Below, in pieces: positions 1 to 8,650 of a stretch of 64,000 nucleotides of DNA. Within the stretch, counting starts at the first letter, position 1; each line of letters opens with the position of its first letter. A program made the translations under genes and the position numbers. The DNA comes from Pseudomonas fluorescens (lineage in GTDB: Bacteria; Pseudomonadota; Gammaproteobacteria; Pseudomonadales; Pseudomonadaceae). Location of the stretch: contig NZ_JAGGOG010000004.1 of NCBI RefSeq assembly GCF_018614655.1, positions 248,001-312,000 on the forward strand, read 5' to 3'. The notes beneath the pieces were generated by a model, which was given only the letters and a program-made list of their open reading frames with translations, searched no databases and was not told the origin of the DNA.

Positions 1-2361
1 ATAGAGCGTGGTGTGCCCGGCCGGGTCGGTGTAACCCACCAATTGGCCGCTGACATCGCGCTGATACTGCTCGGTGCGCCCGTCCGGCAGTTGGCTGCTG
101 AGCAGGCGTCCCTGGGCGTCGTAGCGAAATTGAGTGCGTTCGCCGAGGGCATCGATGATGACCTGCAAATAGCCCCGCTCGTCGTAGCTGAAGCGTGTCG
201 GGTAACCGGAACAATCAATGTGCTCGACCAGTTGCCCGAACGGGTTCCAGCGCAGCTTTTTGCTTTTGCCGGTGGCGTCGATGATTTCCACGACCTGGCC
301 GTGCGCGTCGTAGCGGTAGCGGGTGGCATAACCCAGAGGGTCGGTTTCGGCGATGCAGTTGCCGCGCTGATCGTAGCGATACTGCCAACTGTTGTCGGCC
401 GCGTCGGTTTCCACCAGCGGCAAGGCCCAGTGCTCCAGCCACAACGTCGAATCGCTGCGACCCAGCGGGTCGGTTTCGCCGATCTGGTTGCCGGCCTCAT
501 CGTAACTGTACTCATAGCGCCCGCCCTGCGGATCGGTAGCGCTGAGCAATTGGCGTTCGTCGTTCCAGTCAAACAGCCAGGTCTGGCCGAGGTTGTCGCT
601 GTATTGAGTGATCTGGTGCTGAGTGTTCCAGTGCCGCGTGCTGACGCGCTGCAAACCGTCGCTGATGCGTGTGGTACCGGCTTGCAGGTCATAATCGAAT
701 TGGTAGGTGTCGCCTTCATCGGTCCAGTGCCGGACCACGCGCCATTCCAAGTCTTCAATCAAGGCCCACTCATAGAAACACCGCAACCCGGTGGGCAACT
801 GATGTTCCACCATGCGGCGACCGGCATCGTAAGCGAAGCGCCGCTGCACCTGGCCGGTGGCATCGCGCACCTCGGCCAGATTACCGATGGCGTCGTAGCC
901 ATAGCTGACGAGTACTTCACGGCGTTGATCGGGATAAAGACGTTCGATGCGAGTGACGTGCTCAGGGGCGCGGATCAGTTCGACCTGCACCAGATCGAAG
1001 GTATCGCGCAGACGTATCAGGCGTCCGGCTTCGTCGTAATCGATATGGATGCGGTTGTCGTTGCGGTCACCGAGCTGATTCAGGCGCAGCAAGGTTGCAT
1101 TGGCCGGAGTGGGTTCGAACAGGCGATAAAGGCCGTCATCACTTTCGATCAGCAACTGCCCGTTGAGGTGCCGCCGCACGGAGAGTCCTTCGCCGGCGCT
1201 GAATACCGCGCCGCCCAACGGAATCGAACCCATGTCGATCGGCCGGCCCTGCTCGTCGGTGTAGACCAGCGTTTCGCCGCCCTCGGGATGAGGCAGGATT
1301 TCGACGCACACTTCGTAGGCGACGCTCCAACCGGCGCCGAACACCCCGCCGCGGCGTTCGTCGCGGCTGTTGTAGAAGCGTTGCCAGTCAATCGGCAAGA
1401 TGCCAGGCAGCACGAAATCCAACTCGTCGTCGCCGCCGAGCACCTTGGCCCCGGTCGCTGCGTGCACCGGGTTCGACGAGCCTATGGCGGCGTTGGCCAA
1501 GGCACCCATCGCACTGCTGACAGCCATCGAGGTTGCGCCGCCGATCAGCATGCACGGCAGTTTGCTGAAGAACTTGCCCTTGCCGCCCTTGAGCATCAAT
1601 AGCGCCGTGACCGCCAGCCCGACGCCCGGTGTCTTGCCGCTGCGAATTTCACGCACCACGACCGAGCCGCCGCCAATGGTCACATTCGATGAGATCAGCC
1701 CGGACGACACCACCGTCGCATCACAGGTGCTGCGGTCGCCGCTACGCACGGCGGGTTGGCCGTTGATCGTGACCTTTTCCGAACCCTCGGCGAGAAACTG
1801 CGGCGGCATCGGCGGATGCTTCATGCAGACGATCAAGTCCAACGGCTTGGGCACGGCGCCTGGAGCAGGAGTCGCGACGGTGGGGCGCCACATCTGCGAG
1901 AAGAAACTCTCGGCCATGTCCAGATAGCTGGGGTCCGCTTCAGGCTTGGCTTCTTCCAGCTCGGTGCCGGCGGGTGCGACGTGCGAGGTAATTGCCCCGG
2001 CAGCACGGGCGGCCGGCAGGTTGTTGGTGAGGGTGTCGGTGGCACCGGTGAGAATGTTCGCCTGCACCGTGGGCGGAAACAGGGCGTTGCTGAAGCTATC
2101 GCATAACTGGGTGAGGCCTTTGTCGGCCCCGCTCTTGCTCATGAGGAGGCCGACAATCGTGCCCACCACCGCGCCAAGCAGGAAACACCCGAGCCCACCG
2201 GTGACAACGGTAATGCCGGTGGCGGCGACTACGGCGAAGGTCGCCACGGCAGTAATCGCGATATTGGCGGCTACCTCCAGTACACCGCCGAGGATATCCG
2301 CCATCATCGAGGTATGGGATAACGCATCGCCCATGCGGGCGGCCCAGAGAGTGTCAGACAT
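1..2361 (-). CDS. PAAR-containing Rhs (YD-repeat) T6SS effector, 3' part outside window
   Basis: This is the N-terminal 787 codons of an Rhs protein with no stop before the left edge. Residues 7-16 (AARMGDALSH) match the prePAAR motif. Two hydrophobic stretches follow (about 26-67), then a PAAR-like domain (about 170-255) that should cap the VgrG spike. A DUF6531-like entry segment lies near residues 300-375, and from about 420 the chain becomes YD-type repeats (for example YDEAGRLIRL, YRYDAHGQVV) that build the Rhs cocoon. In this family the toxin is the variable C-terminus after the cocoon; here it is off the window, so activity and immunity gene are unknown. The gene follows vgrG and an EagR-type chaperone gene on the same strand, 12 bp after the latter, which fits prePAAR/membrane-segment effectors needing Eag chaperones. 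The ATG at 2361 places the prePAAR motif at the N-terminus. Confidence 0.93.
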   Translation of the reverse strand, partial: MSDTLWAARMGDALSHTSMMADILGGVLEVAANIAITAVATFAVVAATGITVVTGGLGCFLLGAVVGTIVGLLMSKSGADKGLTQLCDSFSNALFPPTVQANILTGATDTLTNNLPAARAAGAITSHVAPAGTELEEAKPEADPSYLDMAESFFSQMWRPTVATPAPGAVPKPLDLIVCMKHPPMPPQFLAEGSEKVTINGQPAVRSGDRSTCDATVVSSGLISSNVTIGGGSVVVREIRSGKTPGVGLAVTALLMLKGGKGKFFSKLPCMLIGGATSMAVSSAMGALANAAIGSSNPVHAATGAKVLGGDDELDFVLPGILPIDWQRFYNSRDERRGGVFGAGWSVAYEVCVEILPHPEGGETLVYTDEQGRPIDMGSIPLGGAVFSAGEGLSVRRHLNGQLLIESDDGLYRLFEPTPANATLLRLNQLGDRNDNRIHIDYDEAGRLIRLRDTFDLVQVELIRAPEHVTRIERLYPDQRREVLVSYGYDAIGNLAEVRDATGQVQRRFAYDAGRRMVEHQLPTGLRCFYEWALIEDLEWRVVRHWTDEGDTYQFDYDLQAGTTRISDGLQRVSTRHWNTQHQITQYSDNLGQTWLFDWNDERQLLSATDPQGGRYEYSYDEAGNQIGETDPLGRSDSTLWLEHWALPLVETDAADNSWQYRYDQRGNCIAETDPLGYATRYRYDAHGQVVEIIDATGKSKKLRWNPFGQLVEHIDCSGYPTRFSYDERGYLQVIIDALGERTQFRYDAQGRLLSSQLPDGRTEQYQRDVSGQLVGYTDPAGHTTLY

Positions 2362-2373
2362 GCGCTGTGCTCA

Positions 2374-2808
2374 TCAGGAAATAGCGTCGAACAACAGCGA
2401 ACCTTTTATCGTCGCCCAGTGCGCCGCTTCGGCATCCCCCAATTTGTCCGCCTTCACGTAACTCAAGGCGAGCATCTTGCGGGTGCCTGGCAACACCAAC
2501 GCAAGCTGGAACTGGAACACCTTGTCGTTGCCCTTGTTGAACTGGCTGCGTAACTCAATGCCTTCCACCTCTTGCGCAGCCCCCAGGCGCACTGAGACAC
2601 CGGGTTGGAAGCGCAAGTCCTGCACCTGTTTTTCCAGGCGCTTGAGCTGGTCGTCGAAGTTGCTCTGTAAGGTTTCACCCTCGGCCAGCAAGCTGCGGCT
2701 AACGATCAAGGAAGTACCCAGCTCTGGGAACTTGAGGATATTGATCGTTGCATCCTGCAGCTCGCCGGCGGGCAGTTGGAACTGAAATTCGTTGATTCGG
2801 TACGTCAT
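2374..2808 (-). CDS. EagR-type T6SS effector chaperone (DUF1795/DcrB-like)
   Basis: This 144-residue protein has no signal peptide and opens MTYRINEFQFQLP, a pattern seen in DUF1795 (DcrB-like) T6SS adaptors. Members of the Eag group bind the prePAAR and transmembrane segments of an effector in the cytoplasm, shield them, and help load the effector on VgrG. The gene lies between vgrG (15 bp upstream) and the PAAR-Rhs gene (12 bp downstream), the usual place of an Eag gene, and the downstream Rhs protein has exactly the prePAAR and membrane segments such a chaperone recognises. The function is inferred from family and context; the specific pairing is not proven by sequence alone. Confidence 0.88.
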   Translation of the reverse strand: MTYRINEFQFQLPAGELQDATINILKFPELGTSLIVSRSLLAEGETLQSNFDDQLKRLEKQVQDLRFQPGVSVRLGAAQEVEGIELRSQFNKGNDKVFQFQLALVLPGTRKMLALSYVKADKLGDAEAAHWATIKGSLLFDAIS

Positions 2809-2823
2809 GGCAAACAGGTCTCG

Positions 2824-4764
2824 TCAGGAGCTTTTGGGCGCTGGGAACGCGGCTTTCACGTTGGCATCGATGCTGGCTTTGGAGCCCTGGCCATCGGGTG
2901 TGGCGCCAGGGCCGCCGCCATTGTTCAGGTGCAGTACGCCGCCGGTGTTGAACTCGGCGTCGCCGCTGGCGTAGAAGCTGATTTGCACGCCGGTGAGGTT
3001 GATCTGTCCGCTGGCGTTCAGCTCCAGGATGCTTTTACCGCACACCAAGCGCAGGTTTTCACCCACCTCAATGACGTAGCTTTGACTGATGCTGTCGGTC
3101 TTCCTCTGACCCACTGAGAGGATGTCTTCGTGTTTGACGATACGCAGGCGGTTATTACCAATGGTCACCGTCTCGTTATGCCCAATACTTTTGTTACGGT
3201 CATGCCCCACCGAGTGGCTCTCATCCACCTCAACCACGATGTCTTGATTGCGCTCGGCATGGATGTACAACTGCTCCAGGCCCTTCTTGTCCTCCATGCG
3301 GATTTCATTGAAGTTGGCCGGCGTGCCGCCTTTGCTGGAGCGGCTTTTCATGCCGCTCTGGGTCGCGTTTTCCGGCAGGTCATAAGGCACCGTCTGCTCG
3401 GCGTTGTACACCCGGCCGGTGATGATCGGCCGGTCCGGATCCCCTTCAAGGAAGCTGACAATTACTTCCTGGCCGATTCGTGGGATCTGCATCGAGCCCC
3501 AGTTCTTCCCTGCCCAGGATTGCGACACACGAATCCAGCACGAGCTGTTCTCGTTGGACTGGTCGTGACGGTCCCAATAGAAATGCACCTTCACCCGACC
3601 ATACTGATCGGTCCAGATTTCCTCGCCTTTTGGCCCCACGACCAACGCCGTTTGTGGGCCTTTGACGATGGGGCGGTGGGTGTTGGCCAAAGGACGGAAG
3701 CTTTGCTGGGCATCGATGCAGGTCAGGCTGCTTTCGAATTGTGCTGAGGGCGCGCCGCCTCCGCTTTCCAGGCTTTCCTGGACGATGTAGTAGCGGGCGC
3801 CGACGATCAGGTATTCGCGGTTCTGATCCCGGCGGCTGAAGCCGGTGAGGCTGAACAGGTTGCCGGAACCCAGGCCTCGGGCGTTGCCGCTGAACTCCAC
3901 TTGTTCATGCAGGGTTTGCAGGGCTTCGATGCGGGTGCGGGCGTAGTGTTCGCCGTCTTCACTTTTAACGTAGGTGCCGGGGTAGTCATACAGCGGGTAG
4001 TCACCGGCGGTGTGCGGGCGCGGCATGGCCGAGCGCACGTCGATGCTGGCGCTGGGGCGCTGGAAGTCGTAGTCGTTGAGCTCCAGCGAGCCGGGCTGCA
4101 CTTCGTGCGCCAGGTGCCAGTTGTGCATATGGTCCCGTTCGCGCTGCTGCTCGTCCTTGGGGTAGTAGGGCACGGAGCCGTAGCCGACCACGCCGGTATG
4201 GGCGCCATAGGCATCGGCCAGCACCAGTACATGGCGGTCTTGTTCGTGACGGAAGAAGTAGTAGATGCCTTCCTGTTCCATCAACCGGCTGACGAACTCG
4301 AAGCTGGTTTCGCGGTACTGCACGCAGTATTCCCACTCGCGGTACGGACGGCTCAGCGCGTCCTCGAAGTCGGAAAACCCCAGATCGCGAAACACCTGCT
4401 TGATGATCTGCGGGATGGTCAGGTTCTGGAAAATCCGGCAGTCGGAGGTGCGACTCAGCAGCCACAGCCACGGGCGCAACGTGACCTGGTAACTGGCGAA
4501 CTGACCCTGGTCGATGTTCTGGCTGCAACGGGCCACGAGGCCATGGAAAAAGCGCTCGCCACCGTCCGCCAGTTGCAGGTTCAGGCACATGGGCTTGCCC
4601 AGCAACTGGTTGAGGTCGATGGCGGCGTTGAGTGAGGTCAGTTGCAACTCGAAGTTGAACAGCCTTCCCAACTCTTCGCCTCCGCCCATTTCATTGAGCA
4701 TCAGCACATCCGGCCCCAGGGGGCTGGTGATCTTGGCCAGGCGTGAGGCTTGGTTGAATAACAT
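2824..4764 (-). CDS. vgrG: T6SS spike protein VgrG
   Basis: VgrG (TssI) is the trimeric needle tip of the T6SS tail and carries the PAAR-Rhs effector. The 646-residue product starts MLFNQASRLAKI and has the gp27-like base with the RDWLWLL-type segment (here LRPWLWLLSR), then the gp5-like OB fold with GPKGEEIWTDQYGRVKVHF, the classic VgrG signature, followed by WAGKNWGSMQIPRIGQEVIV and a repetitive beta-helix (for example SVGHDRNKSIGHNETVTIGNN). The C-terminus ends in a Gly/Ala/Pro-rich tail without an extra enzymatic domain, so it is not an evolved VgrG. The ATG at 4764 was preferred over the GTG at 4791 because it has a GGGA sequence about 8 nt upstream and matches the usual family start. 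It is separated from clpV by a REP-type repeat. Confidence 0.95.
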   Translation of the reverse strand: MLFNQASRLAKITSPLGPDVLMLNEMGGGEELGRLFNFELQLTSLNAAIDLNQLLGKPMCLNLQLADGGERFFHGLVARCSQNIDQGQFASYQVTLRPWLWLLSRTSDCRIFQNLTIPQIIKQVFRDLGFSDFEDALSRPYREWEYCVQYRETSFEFVSRLMEQEGIYYFFRHEQDRHVLVLADAYGAHTGVVGYGSVPYYPKDEQQRERDHMHNWHLAHEVQPGSLELNDYDFQRPSASIDVRSAMPRPHTAGDYPLYDYPGTYVKSEDGEHYARTRIEALQTLHEQVEFSGNARGLGSGNLFSLTGFSRRDQNREYLIVGARYYIVQESLESGGGAPSAQFESSLTCIDAQQSFRPLANTHRPIVKGPQTALVVGPKGEEIWTDQYGRVKVHFYWDRHDQSNENSSCWIRVSQSWAGKNWGSMQIPRIGQEVIVSFLEGDPDRPIITGRVYNAEQTVPYDLPENATQSGMKSRSSKGGTPANFNEIRMEDKKGLEQLYIHAERNQDIVVEVDESHSVGHDRNKSIGHNETVTIGNNRLRIVKHEDILSVGQRKTDSISQSYVIEVGENLRLVCGKSILELNASGQINLTGVQISFYASGDAEFNTGGVLHLNNGGGPGATPDGQGSKASIDANVKAAFPAPKSS

Positions 4765-4806
4765 CGAGTGTCCCGTAAGTGTCGTAATCACTGAAGAAAC
4801 CGGCCC

Positions 4807-4918
4807 AAATGTGGGAGTGGCGGTGCGACGATTCGACTTGCTCGCGAAAGCGGCGTGTCAGGCAGCATCAATGCTGAATGTTAAATCGCCTTCGCGAGCA
4901 AGCCCGCTCCCACATTTG
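4807..4918. repeat. REP-type inverted repeat pair between clpV and vgrG
   Basis: Left arm 4807-4853 and right arm about 4886-4918 share the inverted core GTGGGAG...TTGCTCGCGAA / TTCGCGAGCAAG...CTCCCAC. The same core recurs at 41169-41213, 49478-49582 and 59681-59770. This is the common short interspersed repeat of fluorescent Pseudomonas. It may form a hairpin in the mRNA between clpV and vgrG. Confidence 0.85.
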
Positions 4919-4935
4919 GATTGCATTTCGTCAGG

Positions 4936-7614
4936 TCAATCGGTGTCGCTGAATGTGTAGTGCAATTCGTTATCCTGCGTGCTGATTCGTACTCCCGCCA
5001 AGGCCTTGCCTTCCAGCATGCGGGTGAGGAACTCGCGGCTCATGTCCGGCAGCAGGCTGTTGGTGAGGATGGTGTCGATCATCCGTCCGCCGCTTTCGGT
5101 TTCGGTGCAGCGGGACACGATCAGGTCGACCACGTCGTCGTCGTAATCGAAGGCCACTTTGTGGGTGTTCTCCACGCGCTTCTTGATGCGGTTGAGTTGC
5201 AGGCGGGTGATCGCCTTGAGCATCTCGTCGCTCAGCGGGTAGTACGGGATAGTCACCAGGCGCCCCAGCAACGCTGGCGGGAAAATTTCCAGCAGTGGCT
5301 GGCGCAGGGCCTTGGCGATTTCCTCGGGTTCCGGGATATTCGCCGGGTCTTTGCAGACCCGGGAAATCAGCTCGGTACCGGCGTTGGTGGTGAGCAGAAT
5401 CAAGGTGTTCTTGAAGTCGATCACCCGGCCTTCACCGTCTTCCATCACGCCTTTGTCGAACACCTGGAAGAAGATCTCGTGCACGTCCGGGTGGGCTTTT
5501 TCCACCTCGTCCAGCAGTACCACGCTATACGGTTTGCGCCGCACGGCTTCGGTCAGTACGCCGCCTTCGCCATAGCCGATGTAGCCCGGTGGTGCGCCCT
5601 TGAGGGTCGACACGGTGTGGGCTTCCTGGAACTCGCTCATGTTGATGGTGATGACGTTCTGCTCGCCGCCGTACATGGCCTCGGCCAGGGCCAGGGCGGT
5701 TTCGGTCTTGCCCACACCAGAGGTGCCGGCCAGCATGAACACGCCGATGGGCTTGCTCGGGTTGTCGAGGCCGGCGCGAGAGGTCTGGATGCGCTTGGCG
5801 ATCATCTGCAGGGCGTGGTCCTGGCCGATGATGCGTTTTTTCAGGTGCTGGTCGAGATTGAGCACCGTCTCCAGTTCGTTGCGGGCCATACGGCCCACCG
5901 GGATGCCGGTCCAGTCGGCGACCACCGAGGCCACCGCCTGGTAATCCACGGTCGGCAGGATCAGCGGGGTTTCACCTTGCAAAGCCGTCAGGCGTTGTTG
6001 CAGGTCCACCAGCTTTTCGCGCAGGGCCTGGCTGTCGTCGGTACCGGCATCGCTGTCCACCACGCCGACCTTTTCCCGCAGGGTCGCGCGGGTGGCGAGC
6101 AGTTCGTCTACCAGGGTTTTCTCTTCGGCCCAGCGGCTTTCCAAGGTTGCCAGGCGCTCACGCTCGGCCGTCAGCAAGGCTTCGCTGTTGGTTTGACGAG
6201 TACCGATGGCGATACCGATCGCGTGTTCGCGGGCGATGATTTGCAGCTCGGTTTCCAGCGCTTCGATGCGGCGGCGGCTGTCGTCGACTTCCGCCGGTAC
6301 CGCGTGCAGGCTGATGGCGACGCGGGCGCAGGCGGTGTCCAGCAGGCTCACGGATTTGTCCGGCAACTGGCGTGCGGGAATGTAGCGGTGGGACAGTTTC
6401 ACCGAGGCTTCCAGGGCTTCATCGAGAATCTGCACCTGATGGTGTTTTTCCATGGTCGAGGCCACGCCGCGCATCATCAGCAGGGCTTTGTCTTCCGATG
6501 GCTCGGCAACTTGTACCACCTGGAAACGGCGGGTCAGGGCCGGGTCTTTTTCAATGTGCTTCTTGTACTCGGCCCAGGTGGTAGCGGCCACGGTACGCAA
6601 GGTGCCACGGGCCAGTGCAGGCTTGAGCAGGTTGGCCGCATCACCGGTCCCGGCCGCACCGCCGGCACCCACTAAGGTGTGGGCTTCGTCGATAAACAGA
6701 ATGATCGGTTTCGGTGAGGCCTGGACGTCTTCGATGACCTGGCGCAGGCGCTGTTCAAACTCGCCTTTCATGCTCGCACCCGCTTGCAGCAGGCCGACAT
6801 CAAGGCTGCGCAGTTCCACGTCTTTCAACGCCGGCGGTACGTCGCCAGCGACAATGCGCAGGGCAAAACCTTCGACCACGGCGGTTTTGCCCACCCCGGC
6901 TTCACCGGTGAGGATCGGGTTGTTCTGGCGGCGACGCATGAGGATATCCACCAGTTGGCGGATCTCTTCATCACGGCCGACGATAGGGTCGAGCTTGCCG
7001 CTGCGGGCTTGCTCCGTCAGGTCGACGGTAAAGCGCTTGAGGGCTTCCTGCTTGCCCATCGCGCTCGGTGCCATCGCGCCACTGGCTTCACCCGGTACGG
7101 CGCCAGCATTGAAACCGTCGCTGGCGGTGAGGGCGTTTTCTGGCGAATCGCCAACGTACTCGTCAAAGCGCTCGCTCAAGGCTTCGGGCTTGATCTTGTC
7201 GAATTCCGACGACAAACCCAGCAGCGCATGGCGCAGGCTCGGGGTCTTGAGAATGCCCAGCACCAGGTAACCGGTGCGCACCTGGCTTTCGCCAAACATC
7301 AGGCTGCCGTAGACCCAGCCGCGCTCCACGGCTTCTTCCACATGGGATGACAGGTCGGTGATTGACGTCGAGCCGCGCGGCAGACGGTCCAGGGCCTCGG
7401 TCAGATCGCGGGCCAGCCGTGCCGGCTCGAGGTTGAACTGGCGGATGATGCGGTGCAGGTCCGAGTCCTGCAGTTGCAGCAACTGGTGAAACCAGTGAGC
7501 CAGTTCCACATACGGATTGCCCCGCAGCTTGCAGAATACGGTGGCGGCTTCGATGGCCTTGTAGGCCACGCTGTTGAGTTTGCCGAACAAGGCGGCGCGA
7601 CTGATTTCACCCAT
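4936..7614 (-). CDS. clpV: T6SS sheath-recycling AAA+ ATPase ClpV (TssH)
   Basis: ClpV is a hexameric AAA+ unfoldase that disassembles the contracted TssB/TssC sheath so it can be rebuilt. The 892-residue product has the Clp N domain (1-150), a first AAA+ module with Walker A GEAGVGKT (237-244) and Walker B IILFIDEAH (about 304-312), a coiled middle domain (about 420-540), and a second AAA+ module with Walker A GTSGVGKT (about 629-636), VVLLDEVEKAHPDV and the LTTNAG sensor. The length and a C-terminal half ending in the ClpB-type small domain fit TssH rather than ClpB. The ATG at 7614 overlaps the end of tssG by 8 bp and has AAGGA upstream, so translation is likely coupled. Confidence 0.97.
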   Translation of the reverse strand: MGEISRAALFGKLNSVAYKAIEAATVFCKLRGNPYVELAHWFHQLLQLQDSDLHRIIRQFNLEPARLARDLTEALDRLPRGSTSITDLSSHVEEAVERGWVYGSLMFGESQVRTGYLVLGILKTPSLRHALLGLSSEFDKIKPEALSERFDEYVGDSPENALTASDGFNAGAVPGEASGAMAPSAMGKQEALKRFTVDLTEQARSGKLDPIVGRDEEIRQLVDILMRRRQNNPILTGEAGVGKTAVVEGFALRIVAGDVPPALKDVELRSLDVGLLQAGASMKGEFEQRLRQVIEDVQASPKPIILFIDEAHTLVGAGGAAGTGDAANLLKPALARGTLRTVAATTWAEYKKHIEKDPALTRRFQVVQVAEPSEDKALLMMRGVASTMEKHHQVQILDEALEASVKLSHRYIPARQLPDKSVSLLDTACARVAISLHAVPAEVDDSRRRIEALETELQIIAREHAIGIAIGTRQTNSEALLTAERERLATLESRWAEEKTLVDELLATRATLREKVGVVDSDAGTDDSQALREKLVDLQQRLTALQGETPLILPTVDYQAVASVVADWTGIPVGRMARNELETVLNLDQHLKKRIIGQDHALQMIAKRIQTSRAGLDNPSKPIGVFMLAGTSGVGKTETALALAEAMYGGEQNVITINMSEFQEAHTVSTLKGAPPGYIGYGEGGVLTEAVRRKPYSVVLLDEVEKAHPDVHEIFFQVFDKGVMEDGEGRVIDFKNTLILLTTNAGTELISRVCKDPANIPEPEEIAKALRQPLLEIFPPALLGRLVTIPYYPLSDEMLKAITRLQLNRIKKRVENTHKVAFDYDDDVVDLIVSRCTETESGGRMIDTILTNSLLPDMSREFLTRMLEGKALAGVRISTQDNELHYTFSDTD

Positions 7615-8650
7615 GCTCTGGATTCCTTGAGGTGTTGGCTAGCTCGGCGTAATGCCGGGCCAGGATTAGGTCGTTGGCGTCGTGCCCGGGCTGGCCGAGC
7701 CAGGTATTGAAACCCAGGCGGAACTGGCCGTTGAGCTGCAACGCCGGGACTTCCGGTTGTTGAAGAATCAGATTCAAATCCCAGTCCAGTTCATGGCCCA
7801 GGTACTCGGCCACCCAGGCCACCAGTTCGTTGAACGGCTGGCTACCGGGCAACATGCCCATGTAGTCGTCGAGCTTGAGCGGCCCCAGGCGGATACGGAA
7901 TTTATGCTGGCGATCCCACACGTGGCTGCCCAGGCAAAAGTCCACGCCCAACTGGTTGGCGCTGACACCGATGCGGCTGCGTTCGGGCAGTTCCAGCCAT
8001 TGGCCGACGTACTCTTCGATATCCACCGGCAGGCCGAAATACTCGCTGAGGATCGCTTTCAAACCATCCGGGTAGCGGGTCTGCGCCGACAGGTGGCCGC
8101 TGTAATGCAGCTTCGCGGTGTCGGGAATCAGCCCCTGTTCCAGCAGGCTCGGCATGCCCCGTCCGCTCAACGCCGCCAGGCGTGCCGACCAGTAATCGTC
8201 GTCCGGCCGGTCATGACTGACCGTCGGCCGTGCCTCGGCCCAGGCCCGGTAAAACAGGCTCAGGAGGCGGTGGTGGAACACATCCAGGAAGCGCTTGCTG
8301 GTGCTGTCGGCATTGTTGCGCTGGCGTTCGCGCACGTATTCGGTGATGTGCAGCGGCAGCGGGCCATTGGGGCCGCCAAGGCCGAAAAAGAACTGTTCCA
8401 GCCGCGCCGGCTTGCCGTCGAAACCGGGCTCCACCGACGCCAATGTGGCCGGGGCGAACGTGCAGTCGGCCTGTTGCCCCAGACGCAGCGGGTCATCCGC
8501 CAGGCGCAGGGAATGGCCCAGGCGCGGCAGGTTCGGCGATTCGCACTCGATACGACGCAGCGCCTGGAAGAAATCATATTCCCAGGGCTCCTGATGCATC
8601 GCCGACAGCGTGTTTACAGGGTCGGACGGCGTCCGGGCTTGGCTTTCCAT
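7607..8650 (-). CDS. tssG: T6SS baseplate protein TssG
   Basis: TssG is a baseplate wedge subunit that acts with TssF, TssE and TssK around VgrG. The 347-residue protein has the family N-terminal block WEYDFFQALRRIE and the internal blocks FFGLGGPNGPLPLHITEYV and HRLLSLFYRAWAEARP, both typical of TssG (ImpH/DUF1305). Its start overlaps the end of tssF by 37 bp, and its own end overlaps clpV. A shorter start at the internal Met (8599) is possible since the conserved region begins just after it. The location in the tssE-tssF-tssG-clpV string supports the call. Confidence 0.95.
   Translation of the reverse strand: MESQARTPSDPVNTLSAMHQEPWEYDFFQALRRIECESPNLPRLGHSLRLADDPLRLGQQADCTFAPATLASVEPGFDGKPARLEQFFFGLGGPNGPLPLHITEYVRERQRNNADSTSKRFLDVFHHRLLSLFYRAWAEARPTVSHDRPDDDYWSARLAALSGRGMPSLLEQGLIPDTAKLHYSGHLSAQTRYPDGLKAILSEYFGLPVDIEEYVGQWLELPERSRIGVSANQLGVDFCLGSHVWDRQHKFRIRLGPLKLDDYMGMLPGSQPFNELVAWVAEYLGHELDWDLNLILQQPEVPALQLNGQFRLGFNTWLGQPGHDANDLILARHYAELANTSRNPEHG

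Noticed and set aside
13..1602. A 529-codon open frame on the plus strand opposite the Rhs gene
   Set aside because: It is antisense to a clear YD-repeat coding frame and has no recognisable domain; it arises from high-GC codon use.
4807..4918. CRISPR-like repeats at REP loci
   Set aside because: The repeats are inverted pairs scattered at gene ends, not direct repeats with regular spacers.
4921..6675. A 584-codon plus-strand frame opposite clpV
   Set aside because: It lies fully antisense to the conserved AAA+ modules of ClpV and matches no family.
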